Assembly (NCBI GenBank): GCA_022510565.1
Contig: JAFLTE010000005.1
Location: forward strand, 1 to 64,000
Length of the DNA stretch: 64,000 nucleotides
Origin: Lachnospiraceae bacterium
Lineage (GTDB): Bacteria > Bacillota > Clostridia > Lachnospirales > Lachnospiraceae
Direction: 5' to 3'
Of the stretch, positions 1 through 6,778 are shown piece by piece. The translations under genes and the position numbers were made by a program. Position 1 is the first letter of the stretch, and every line of letters begins with the position of its first letter. The notes under the pieces are model-generated. The model searched no databases. It was not told the DNA's origin and was given only the letters and a program-made list of their open reading frames with translations.

Positions 1-400
1 CCTCAACGATGAAACGAACTGCCATACGGGTATCCTTGTTTGCGCCGCAGAATGCGTCTACTACGAAAAGTCTCTTGTTGGAGAGCTCCTCCTGAGCGAG
101 CTTCTTAACTACTGCCCAAGCTTCCTCTGTCATAGGATGATTGTCATTCTTATACTCATCGGAAGTCCACCAAACGGTATCCTTGGAGTTTGCATCCATA
201 ACGATATACTTATCTTTAGGAGAACGACCCGTATAAATACCTGTCATTACATTTACTGTACCGAGTTCAGTAACCTGTCCTTTTTCGAAACCCTGCAGAT
301 CGGACTTTGTCTCTTCTTCGAATAACAGATCATAAGAAGGATTGTACACGATTTCTGTGGTTCCGGTGATGCCATACTTGCTCAAATCGATTTGTGCCAT
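1..400 (-). CDS. pckA: Phosphoenolpyruvate carboxykinase (ATP), 5' part only
   Basis: The first 133 codons of a minus-strand gene; the rest lies left of the window. The protein begins [20 protein letters not shown] and carries the N-terminal PckA hallmark [15 protein letters not shown], which helps bind substrate in this family, followed by a [14 protein letters not shown] segment. The enzyme interconverts oxaloacetate and PEP using ATP/ADP in the cytosol; in anaerobes it often runs toward oxaloacetate. The start is the ATG at 398-400, preceded on its strand by AGAAAAGAGGTAAAAG as ribosome binding site. A promoter (477-504, minus) lies about 75 bases upstream, divergent from the GGDEF gene. 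Family assignment is firm; the catalytic half is not visible. Confidence 0.93.
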   Translation of the reverse strand, partial: MAQIDLSKYGITGTTEIVYNPSYDLLFEEETKSDLQGFEKGQVTELGTVNVMTGIYTGRSPKDKYIVMDANSKDTVWWTSDEYKNDNHPMTEEAWAVVKKLAQEELSNKRLFVVDAFCGANKDTRMAVRFIVE

Positions 401-476
401 CTTACTTTTACCTCTTTTCTTTCATAGTTTTGGGGAAGATGGATAATGCAAAATACCCAACTTTCCATATGTTTCT

Positions 477-504
477 ATTATACATGATAAATCAATAAAA
501 TCAA
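477..504 (-). promoter_or_regulatory. Sigma-A promoter of pckA
   Basis: Read on the minus strand: TTGATT (499-504), a 16-base spacer, TATAAT (477-482). It lies about 75 bases before the pckA start and back to back with the promoter at 514-542. Confidence 0.6.
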
Positions 505-513
505 TATTTATTG

Positions 514-542
514 TTGTATTTTATATTTTACTCCGATATAAT
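514..542 (+). promoter_or_regulatory. Sigma-A promoter of the GGDEF gene
   Basis: TTGTAT (514-519), a 17-base spacer and a perfect TATAAT (537-542), about 60 bases before the start at 606. The surrounding DNA is very AT-rich, as usual for such promoters. Confidence 0.6.
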
Positions 543-605
543 AAAATCAAAATATACGATAAATGAAACATTGACAGTGCAAAAGATCTATACGGAGGAT
601 AAAGG

Positions 606-1844
606 ATGTATCATTGCAATGTGTGCTTCTATTTTGTTGGCGAGAGGCGTGAACTGCTCGAAGTATTGAAGAAAGCAGAGCCGCTTGAGCATTTTGCGCA
701 CGATTTTGTTACAAGCCCTGAACCGAGTGAACTGCTTATTAAGAGAGCAGACGTGATTCTCGCGGATTTACAGGTGGAGAACGCGGAGGCATTACTTCGG
801 ATTCTGCTCTATTACAAGAAGGAAGAAGCTCAGTTGATTCTGCTTGCGGACAAGGAACAGACGCAGTTTCTGATGGAGCAGGATTTGTCGGCAGTTACGG
901 ATATATGGCCCATGCCCCTGTCTGAGGAAGAAATGCGGTTCCGTTTCCTGAGATGGCAGCAGACTAACAAAATGAGCAAGGATTACTGGCAGACCCAAAA
1001 CTATCTGGATACTACGATTAACAGTGTGCCGCATATGATCTGGTATAAGGATAAAACGGGCGCCCACATGAAGGTCAATGACTTTTTCTGTAAGACGGTC
1101 AATAAGACTATGGAACAGATTGAGGGACGCGGGCATTATTATATCTGGGATCTCACACCGGATGATTATGCCAAAGGTGAGTTTATCTGCATGGAGTCGG
1201 AATTTGAAGTCATGGATAAGAGAGAGACTTGCATTTTTGATGAAGATGTCAAAATCAGTGATGAGATGCGTAAACTGCAGACATACAAATCCCCGCTTTT
1301 TGATCTGGACGGCAGTGTTATGGGAACTGTAGGCATAGCGCTTGACGTAACTGACCTTTTGATGTATCAGGAGATGTTGATCAAGAATGCCAACACGGAT
1401 GCCTTGACGGGACTGTCTAACAGAAGATATGCATATGAATTTGTTGATCAGCTTGAGGATAACTATATAACGATATTCGGTATCGATCTCGATAATTTCA
1501 AGAGCGTCAATGACATCTACGGACATCAGGAGGGAGATCATGCACTGATTCTTACAGCTCAGGTGCTTCAGGAATGTATGCCGGAAAATCTCATTGTTCG
1601 TAACGGCGGAGATGAATTTATGGTTATCATGCTCGGTGAGCATACGAAAGAAGAGATCGAAGAGAAACGCGTAATGATTGAGACAAAGCTTGACGAAGCA
1701 TTTGGCAAAAGCGCAAATTTACAGGAAATATCTGCCAGTGTCGGCGCCGCATACACCGATAAGGGTAAAGGCTACTTTGACAAACTGGTGGCTGAGGCAG
1801 ATGCTCTTATGTACAGCCAGAAGGAGGGCAAGAAAAGAAGATAG
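606..1844 (+). CDS. Diguanylate cyclase with degenerate receiver and PAS domains
   Basis: This 412-residue protein probably makes cyclic di-GMP from two GTP. Residues 1-120 resemble a receiver fold (alternating strands, VILADLQ near 50) without a clear phospho-acceptor pattern. Residues 133-255 form a PAS domain (SVPHMIWYKDKTGAHMKVND). Residues 262-410 form a GGDEF domain with an intact GGDEF active site at 334-338, plus DALTGLSNRR and DLDNFKSVND. The product-inhibition I-site (RxxD five residues before GGDEF) is not seen; PENL occupies that place. There is no membrane segment, so it is cytosolic. The start at 606 has GGAGG at 595-599. A PilZ receptor gene lies 10 kb downstream. The signal sensed is unknown. 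Confidence 0.9.
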   Translation: MYHCNVCFYFVGERRELLEVLKKAEPLEHFAHDFVTSPEPSELLIKRADVILADLQVENAEALLRILLYYKKEEAQLILLADKEQTQFLMEQDLSAVTDIWPMPLSEEEMRFRFLRWQQTNKMSKDYWQTQNYLDTTINSVPHMIWYKDKTGAHMKVNDFFCKTVNKTMEQIEGRGHYYIWDLTPDDYAKGEFICMESEFEVMDKRETCIFDEDVKISDEMRKLQTYKSPLFDLDGSVMGTVGIALDVTDLLMYQEMLIKNANTDALTGLSNRRYAYEFVDQLEDNYITIFGIDLDNFKSVNDIYGHQEGDHALILTAQVLQECMPENLIVRNGGDEFMVIMLGEHTKEEIEEKRVMIETKLDEAFGKSANLQEISASVGAAYTDKGKGYFDKLVAEADALMYSQKEGKKRR

Positions 1845-1907
1845 GATAAGAACAGAGCATGACTGTTCATAGAGTCAAAAAAAAGAAGACATAAATCAAA
1901 AAATTGG

Positions 1908-1936
1908 TTGTAATATGTCGCCACCTCGGATATAAT
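1908..1936 (+). promoter_or_regulatory. Sigma-A promoter of 6S RNA
   Basis: TTGTAA (1908-1913), exactly 17 bases, then a perfect TATAAT (1931-1936). It would start transcription at about 1943, matching the 5' end of the folded RNA. Confidence 0.75.
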
Positions 1937-1942
1937 AAAATT

Positions 1943-2130
1943 AACCTGGAATGTTCGATAAAATCTTGTTATTTTGAACCTACAGATACTTTAAACGGGA
2001 TTCCTACATCGCCATGTGGATGTCATGCCTCCGGCTTTTATGCTTTGTGCAGTGGAAGGCAGAAATATGGTTGCGGTTACCCACCTAGCTTAGCTAGGAG
2101 TCAAAATACAAGATCCGGCATTTCGGGCAA
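1943..2130 (+). ncRNA. ssrS: 6S RNA
   Basis: 6S RNA binds the sigma-A RNA polymerase holoenzyme, mimics an open promoter and damps transcription in stationary phase. This roughly 190-base stretch folds as one long rod. The ends pair (CCTGGAATG 1945-1953 with CATTTCGGG 2119-2127, including G-U pairs). A second block pairs ATCTTGT-ATTTTGA (1963-1977) with TCAAAATACAAGAT (2101-2114). A large central bubble follows, with the small CCTAGC-TTA-GCTAGG hairpin on its 3' side (about 2085-2099), and the rod is closed by an upper stem (CCAT near 2013 with ATGG near 2071). The bubble plus its 3' hairpin is typical of Clostridia 6S RNA. A perfect promoter and a terminator flank it. No credible protein is encoded. 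Confidence 0.85.
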
Positions 2131-2131
2131 T

Positions 2132-2176
2132 ACAAAAGACAAAGAGCAGTCGTTTCGTGCGGCTGCTTTTGTTGTG
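2132..2176 (+). terminator. Rho-independent terminator of 6S RNA
   Basis: Stem AGCAGTCG (2145-2152) with CGGCTGCT (2160-2167), extended below by ACAAA with TTTGT across a one-base bulge, then TTTTGTTGT. It lies directly after the 6S RNA rod. Confidence 0.75.
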
Positions 2177-2231
2177 ACGATACACGTTCGGATGGCATAT
2201 GAAATATTCGAAGTAAGGGTTTAAAAATAAA

Positions 2232-4478
2232 ATGAAATATAATACGAGGCTGCTTGCGAAAATGGCGCTGATTTTCTTTGGCCTTTTGTTTCTTGTCTGT
2301 GTGTGGCTTGGAAGAAGAGAGAAAGTGAGGAAAGCGCCCGAAGGAGATAAGATCAAATGTCGGGATGTAGAGATTCTGATGGATGCTCTGGATGCGCCTG
2401 TTTCCGACGCTGTTATGCCGGACGATGGAGAATCATATCTGACTTATGCTCAGTACATAGCGATATGTCGGGAACTTGGCGGGGATGAAATGAATCTGCC
2501 CGATTATGCAGACCGCTATGAGCCGGACTTTTTGGTGTTGAAAGAAGATTGGTATAAGGCCTATCGCATCATGTTGGCCTATCTTGATAAAGAAGCATCC
2601 GTCTGGGAGACGACGGCATTTATACTGAAAATTGATGCGGGGGAGAAGAGAGCCTATACCGAAAACGGTGCGCTTTCCCCTGCCTACAGTTATCATTCGC
2701 CGGAATTTGAAGAAAACGTGCTGCGAAACCTGACAGTTTTCATAAAGGGTAATTCGTTGTTGACGGTGGTAGAAGAGCTGCCTCAGGAGCACGAATTGAA
2801 AAATGTGTGGGTGACAGAAAATGCGGATGGTATGTTGGAATGCTTCTATCATCAAACCGTCTTTTATGCGCAGACAGACAGCAATGTGGAGCGGGAGTGT
2901 ATTGCCGATTTGACATTTTCCGACGGCAAGCTTATTGCAGCAAAAGAAAAGAACGAGAAGGTACACGGTAAACTTTTGTGGCTTTCCAAGGAACAGCTGG
3001 AGATTGAAGGCTGTGGCATATATCCACTCAGTGAGGATATGGAGGTTTACAAGCTCTATGGCAGTCTGGAGACGCTGAGCGCGGCGGATTTAAGGATTGG
3101 TTATGCGGATACCGATTACGTTATTGAGCGAGGAAAGGTCTGTGCCTGCCTTGTATCTGAAAAAGAAGCGGCAGACATGATTCGAGTGCTCCTTAAGAAT
3201 ACTGCGAACAACAGCAATTATTACGATGCCGTAGAACTTATGGTAGACGGAGAGCACATACGAATTGAAGAGAATGATTTGAAAGCAGGGGAGCGAAGAA
3301 GTTACCGATGTGCCGCGCTGACGGACAAAATTACAGTCTATGCGGAAGGCGTAGTAAAAGAGGATAATGCCTATCGGGGAACGATTGAGTGCTATCGGAA
3401 CGAGAATGGTATGATGCTTATCAATGAGCTGCCGCTTGAAGAGTATCTGTATGCTGTGGTGCCCAGCGAGATGCCGGCATCTTATCCTTCGGAGGCACTT
3501 AAAGCACAGGCGATATGTGCACGGACCTATGCTTATCTTTATATTTTGCACGCAGGGCTGCCGGAAGTGGGAGCGCACGTGGATGATACGACATCCTATC
3601 AAGTATATCATAACATCAAAGAGAATGCGGCAACAACCACTGCAGTCAAAGAAACGGACGGTATGCTGCTTACTTATGAAGGAGAGCCAGCGCAGAATTA
3701 TTATTATTCCACCTCCTGCGGTGTGGGAACCGATGCGGGAATCTGGAAATCGGGAAGCATGCAGGATACCGCATATATGCAGGCATCGAGACTGAACATA
3801 ACCGTATATGAAAACGCAGAAGGAAACGGTGGTGTGGGAGATACGGCTGCGGAAAATGCAGACAGTAATTTACGCGACGAAGACAATTTCCGTAGGTTCA
3901 TCACAGCTGTCGATGAAAATGACCTGGAGTGCGACGAACCTTGGTATCGATGGACATACACGGTGTCTTCCATCGATGCGGACAGACTGCTTGCGAGGAT
4001 GAAAGAGCGTTATGCTGCAAGTCCTCAGTCTGTCCTGACGAAAACGCAAGGGGATTACTATGTGTCGGAACCGATTGCAAAGCTCGGAAAGATCAGTGAC
4101 ATCAGTATTGGTAAAAGAGGCGCAGGGGGAGTTGCGGACGAACTGTTAATTGTGAGCGATACGGGAACCTATAAGATACTGGCGGAATATAATATTCGCT
4201 ACATTCTGTGCGACAGAACAAGTGAAGTTACAAGACAGGACGGAAGCACGGTTGTTCCCTCAGCTATCCTGCCCAGCGGATTTTTCGTGATTGAAACTGG
4301 AAAAGAGGATGAGAATGTGATAGGATATACGTTGACCGGCGGCGGTTACGGGCATGGCGTGGGTATGTCGCAGAACGGTGCGAAGGCGCTGGGGTATGCA
4401 GGCGCAGACTGTCGTCAGATTCTGGAATTTTTTTTCGCGGGATGCGAACTCACAAATATTGCGGAGATTACCGATTGA
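2232..4478 (+). CDS. SpoIID/LytB-domain membrane protein, long form
   Basis: This 748-residue protein is anchored by one N-terminal membrane segment (about residues 10-27) with the rest outside. The SpoIID catalytic half starts near residue 396 (NELPLEEYLYAVVPSEM, then EALKAQAICARTYAY) and ends at about 702-740 (GGGYGHGVGMSQNGAKALGY, then a Cys-containing tail). SpoIID proteins are lytic transglycosylases acting on denuded peptidoglycan, some in engulfment, others as amidase enhancers. Classical SpoIID has about 340 residues; this one adds roughly 370 unassigned N-terminal residues and an acidic insertion near 525-560. The ribosome binding site is weak (AAGTAAGGG). Whether it is the sporulation SpoIID or a vegetative paralogue cannot be told here; the length favours a paralogue. 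Confidence 0.85.
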   Translation: MKYNTRLLAKMALIFFGLLFLVCVWLGRREKVRKAPEGDKIKCRDVEILMDALDAPVSDAVMPDDGESYLTYAQYIAICRELGGDEMNLPDYADRYEPDFLVLKEDWYKAYRIMLAYLDKEASVWETTAFILKIDAGEKRAYTENGALSPAYSYHSPEFEENVLRNLTVFIKGNSLLTVVEELPQEHELKNVWVTENADGMLECFYHQTVFYAQTDSNVERECIADLTFSDGKLIAAKEKNEKVHGKLLWLSKEQLEIEGCGIYPLSEDMEVYKLYGSLETLSAADLRIGYADTDYVIERGKVCACLVSEKEAADMIRVLLKNTANNSNYYDAVELMVDGEHIRIEENDLKAGERRSYRCAALTDKITVYAEGVVKEDNAYRGTIECYRNENGMMLINELPLEEYLYAVVPSEMPASYPSEALKAQAICARTYAYLYILHAGLPEVGAHVDDTTSYQVYHNIKENAATTTAVKETDGMLLTYEGEPAQNYYYSTSCGVGTDAGIWKSGSMQDTAYMQASRLNITVYENAEGNGGVGDTAAENADSNLRDEDNFRRFITAVDENDLECDEPWYRWTYTVSSIDADRLLARMKERYAASPQSVLTKTQGDYYVSEPIAKLGKISDISIGKRGAGGVADELLIVSDTGTYKILAEYNIRYILCDRTSEVTRQDGSTVVPSAILPSGFFVIETGKEDENVIGYTLTGGGYGHGVGMSQNGAKALGYAGADCRQILEFFFAGCELTNIAEITD

Positions 4479-4503
4479 TAGATGAATCGGTATCAGGTGA
4501 ATT

Positions 4504-5361
4504 ATGAGAACAATCTATCGACTTTATTTCATATTTCGGGATTTTGGCTGGCAGATGACGAAGAAAAATATTGCGGCTTTTGCGGCGAGCACCGCTTTTT
4601 TCTTATTTTTGTCCATGATTCCGCTCTTGATGGCACTTTGTGCGATTCTGCCTTATACTGCGCTTACGGAGAGCAACCTGATTAACGCTATTACAAGGTT
4701 TACGCCGGATGCGATGAACGGGCTTGTCATCAGTGTGGTATCCGATGTGTATGCCAGATCTGCAGGAACAATCACAGTATTTGCTATTGTGACGGTATGG
4801 TCGGCATCTAAGGCAATGCTCGCATTAATTCACGGACTGAACGCTGTGAATGACTTTGAGGAGAGACGTAACTATTTCGTGCTGCGGTTTGTCGCCTGCA
4901 TCTATACGGTAATTATTCTGGCTGCAATTCTCGTAGCGATTTTCGTTATGGTTTTTGGTAATGTGATTGTGGATATTCTGCTTATGGATATTCCGCCGTT
5001 ACATATTTTGGTGCAGTTTTTCATGCGCTTTCGTTTCCTGGTGTCATGGGTGGTGCTGACACTTATTTTTGCACTGATTTATGCCTTTGTGCCGGGCAGC
5101 AAGATGCGCTTTAAGAGGCAGATTCCGGGGGCGGCTTTTGCTGCGGTTCTATGGGGCGCGGCATCCTATGTGTTTTCCGTGTATGTAGACAACTTTAACG
5201 GATTTGGCACATACGGAGGATTGACCACTGTGGTCATTTTGATGTTCTGGTTTTATCTGCTGATGTATATTCTATTGATTGGCGCACACATTAACCGCTA
5301 TTTCGGACCGGTGTATAAATTTCTGTTCGGATGGCTTGACAAGTCGGCGAAAAATCACTAG
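4504..5361 (+). CDS. YihY/BrkB family membrane protein
   Basis: A 285-residue polytopic protein of the YihY/BrkB family (formerly mislabelled RNase BN), whose function is not settled; a transport or envelope role has been proposed. About six hydrophobic segments are visible, near residues 24-48, 88-110, 130-160, 180-200, 208-230 and 245-268. The family pattern ends with PGAAFAAVLWGAASYVFSVY and the YGGLTTVVILMFWFYL segment. The start at 4504 has AGGTGA just upstream and lies 25 bases after the SpoIID-domain gene, so the two are probably cotranscribed. Its 3' end overlaps the promoter of the pheST T-box leader. Confidence 0.88.
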   Translation: MRTIYRLYFIFRDFGWQMTKKNIAAFAASTAFFLFLSMIPLLMALCAILPYTALTESNLINAITRFTPDAMNGLVISVVSDVYARSAGTITVFAIVTVWSASKAMLALIHGLNAVNDFEERRNYFVLRFVACIYTVIILAAILVAIFVMVFGNVIVDILLMDIPPLHILVQFFMRFRFLVSWVVLTLIFALIYAFVPGSKMRFKRQIPGAAFAAVLWGAASYVFSVYVDNFNGFGTYGGLTTVVILMFWFYLLMYILLIGAHINRYFGPVYKFLFGWLDKSAKNH

Positions 5362-5364
5362 AAT
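5336..5364 (+). promoter_or_regulatory. Promoter of the T-box leader and pheST
   Basis: TTGACA (5336-5341), a 17-base spacer, TAGAAT (5359-5364). It straddles the stop codon of the YihY gene and would start the leader near 5371. Confidence 0.65.
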
Positions 5365-5370
5365 GACAAT

Positions 5371-5684
5371 AGATTTGTGATGAAAATTTTTTATGTTAAA
5401 GGCTGTGAAGGTGTCAGTAGAACACTTTTTTCCGTCAGAGAGAGGGAATCATCGGCTGGAAGTTCCCTTCGGTTCAGATTGTGTTACGAATTTCCCACCC
5501 AAGCTGCACAGGGGAACGCTGTATGGGTCAGTAGTCTGTGTCGTACGAAGCACGTTACGCTGTAATGAAGAGTCTGTCTGTAGACTTGCGTTAAGCTGAA
5601 TGTTTGGCGCATAGCAGGACAGGAAACAGGGTGGTACCGCGGAGATAATTCGTCCCATGTGTTAAGGCACATGGGATTTTTTGT
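5371..5684 (+). promoter_or_regulatory. T-box riboswitch (phenylalanine) upstream of pheST
   Basis: A leader of about 310 bases that senses uncharged tRNA. The diagnostic T-box AACAGGGTGGTACCGCGG lies at 5625-5642; its TGGT would pair with an ACCA acceptor end, fitting a tRNA with discriminator A. Stem I elements are present: AGTAGAAC near 5416, AGAGAGGG near 5439, and CGAATTTCCCACC near 5488, where TTC (5492-5494, a Phe codon) is the candidate specifier. A terminator stem (CCCATGTG 5654-5661 with CACATGGG 5668-5675, then ATTTTTT) ends the leader. When uncharged tRNA-Phe binds, the antiterminator should form and pheST be transcribed. The specifier assignment is an inference supported by the downstream genes. 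Confidence 0.92.
5654..5682 (+). terminator. T-box-controlled terminator
   Basis: Eight-base-pair perfect stem CCCATGTG/CACATGGG with a six-base loop, followed by ATTTTTT. It competes with the antiterminator containing the T-box at 5625-5642. Confidence 0.88.
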
Positions 5685-5737
5685 GTATAAGCAGAGTCAG
5701 AAGACGTGCAAGAATAAAATGAGAGAGGAGCTTATCT

Positions 5738-6757
5738 ATGAAAGAGAAACTGGAACAGATCAAGGCGGAAGCGCTGCGCCAGATTGAGGCGAGCGATGCG
5801 CTGGAAAAGTTAAATGAGGTGAGAATCAATTTCCTCGGTAAGAAAGGTGAACTGACAGCGGTGCTTAAGAGTATGAAAGATGTGGCGCCGGAAGACCGTC
5901 CGAAGGTGGGACAGCTTGTCAATGAGACAAGAGAGGAAATCGAGAAGGTATTGGAAGAGTCCGTCAAGAAGATGGAGAGGGCGGTCAGGGAAGCCAAGAT
6001 GAAGAAAGAAGTCATCGACGTAACGCTGCCCGCTAAGAAAAACAGCGTGGGACATCGACATCCCAACACAATTGCTTTGGAGGAAGTAGAGAGAATTTTT
6101 ATCGGTATGGGCTACGAAGTTGTGGAAGGTCCGGAGGTGGAGAGAGATTATTACAATTTTGAGGCATTAAACATTCCGGCAGATCATCCTGCCAAGGACG
6201 AGCAGGATACGTTCTATATTTCGGGAGATATACTGCTTCGGACACAGACATCCTCCACACAGGTACATGAGATGGAAAAGGGTAGGTTGCCGATTCGCAT
6301 GATTGCGCCCGGTCGCGTGTTCCGCTCCGACGAGGTGGATGCCACACATTCTCCGTCCTTCCATCAGATTGAAGGACTTGTAATCGATAAAAATATCACC
6401 TTTGCGGATTTAAAGGGTACTCTGGCCGAGTTTGCCAAGGAATTGTTCGGGGAAGACACCAAAGTCAAGTTCAGACCGCATCATTTCCCGTTCACGGAGC
6501 CCAGCGCAGAGATGGATGTGACGTGCTTTAAATGCGGCGGTACAGGATGCCGTTTCTGTAAGGGCGAAGGCTGGATTGAGATTCTGGGCTGCGGTATGGT
6601 TCATCCGCACGTTCTTGAGATGAGCGGCATTGACCCCGAGAAGTACACAGGCTTTGCATTCGGTGTGGGTTTGGAACGAATCGCCCTTTTAAAATATGAA
6701 ATCGACGACATGAGACTACTGTATGAGAATGACATTCGTTTCTTAAAGCAGTTCTGA
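5738..6757 (+). CDS. pheS: Phenylalanine-tRNA ligase alpha subunit
   Basis: Class II aminoacyl-tRNA synthetase subunit, 339 residues, the usual bacterial length. It holds the active site that adenylates Phe and charges tRNA-Phe, working with PheT as a heterotetramer. Residues 1-85 are the N-terminal coiled-coil arm. The catalytic domain carries FRSDEVDATHSPSFHQIEGL (motif 2 region, about residues 190-210), CFKCGGTGCRFCKGEGWIE, and class II motif 3 in GFAFGVGLERIALLKY (about 305-320). The start has GAGAGGAG nearby. It follows a phenylalanine-type T-box leader and precedes pheT by 21 bases. Confidence 0.98.
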   Translation: MKEKLEQIKAEALRQIEASDALEKLNEVRINFLGKKGELTAVLKSMKDVAPEDRPKVGQLVNETREEIEKVLEESVKKMERAVREAKMKKEVIDVTLPAKKNSVGHRHPNTIALEEVERIFIGMGYEVVEGPEVERDYYNFEALNIPADHPAKDEQDTFYISGDILLRTQTSSTQVHEMEKGRLPIRMIAPGRVFRSDEVDATHSPSFHQIEGLVIDKNITFADLKGTLAEFAKELFGEDTKVKFRPHHFPFTEPSAEMDVTCFKCGGTGCRFCKGEGWIEILGCGMVHPHVLEMSGIDPEKYTGFAFGVGLERIALLKYEIDDMRLLYENDIRFLKQF

Positions 6758-6778
6758 TTGGTTTGAAAGGAGGACAAT

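Noticed and set aside
792-1643. Long minus-strand frame (283 codons) opposite the GGDEF gene
   Set aside because: It is antisense to clear PAS and GGDEF motifs, has no ribosome binding site and reads as composition-biased sequence.
1904-2224. Plus-strand frame of 106 codons in the gap after the GGDEF gene
   Set aside because: It overlaps the 6S RNA and its promoter, has no start site, and the translated sequence has no protein-like pattern.
4482-4685. 67-codon frame starting just after the SpoIID-domain gene
   Set aside because: Out of frame with and overlapping the YihY gene, whose translated sequence shows clear membrane helices.
5377-5658. Short frames on both strands before pheS
   Set aside because: They lie inside the T-box leader, whose RNA motifs explain the sequence.
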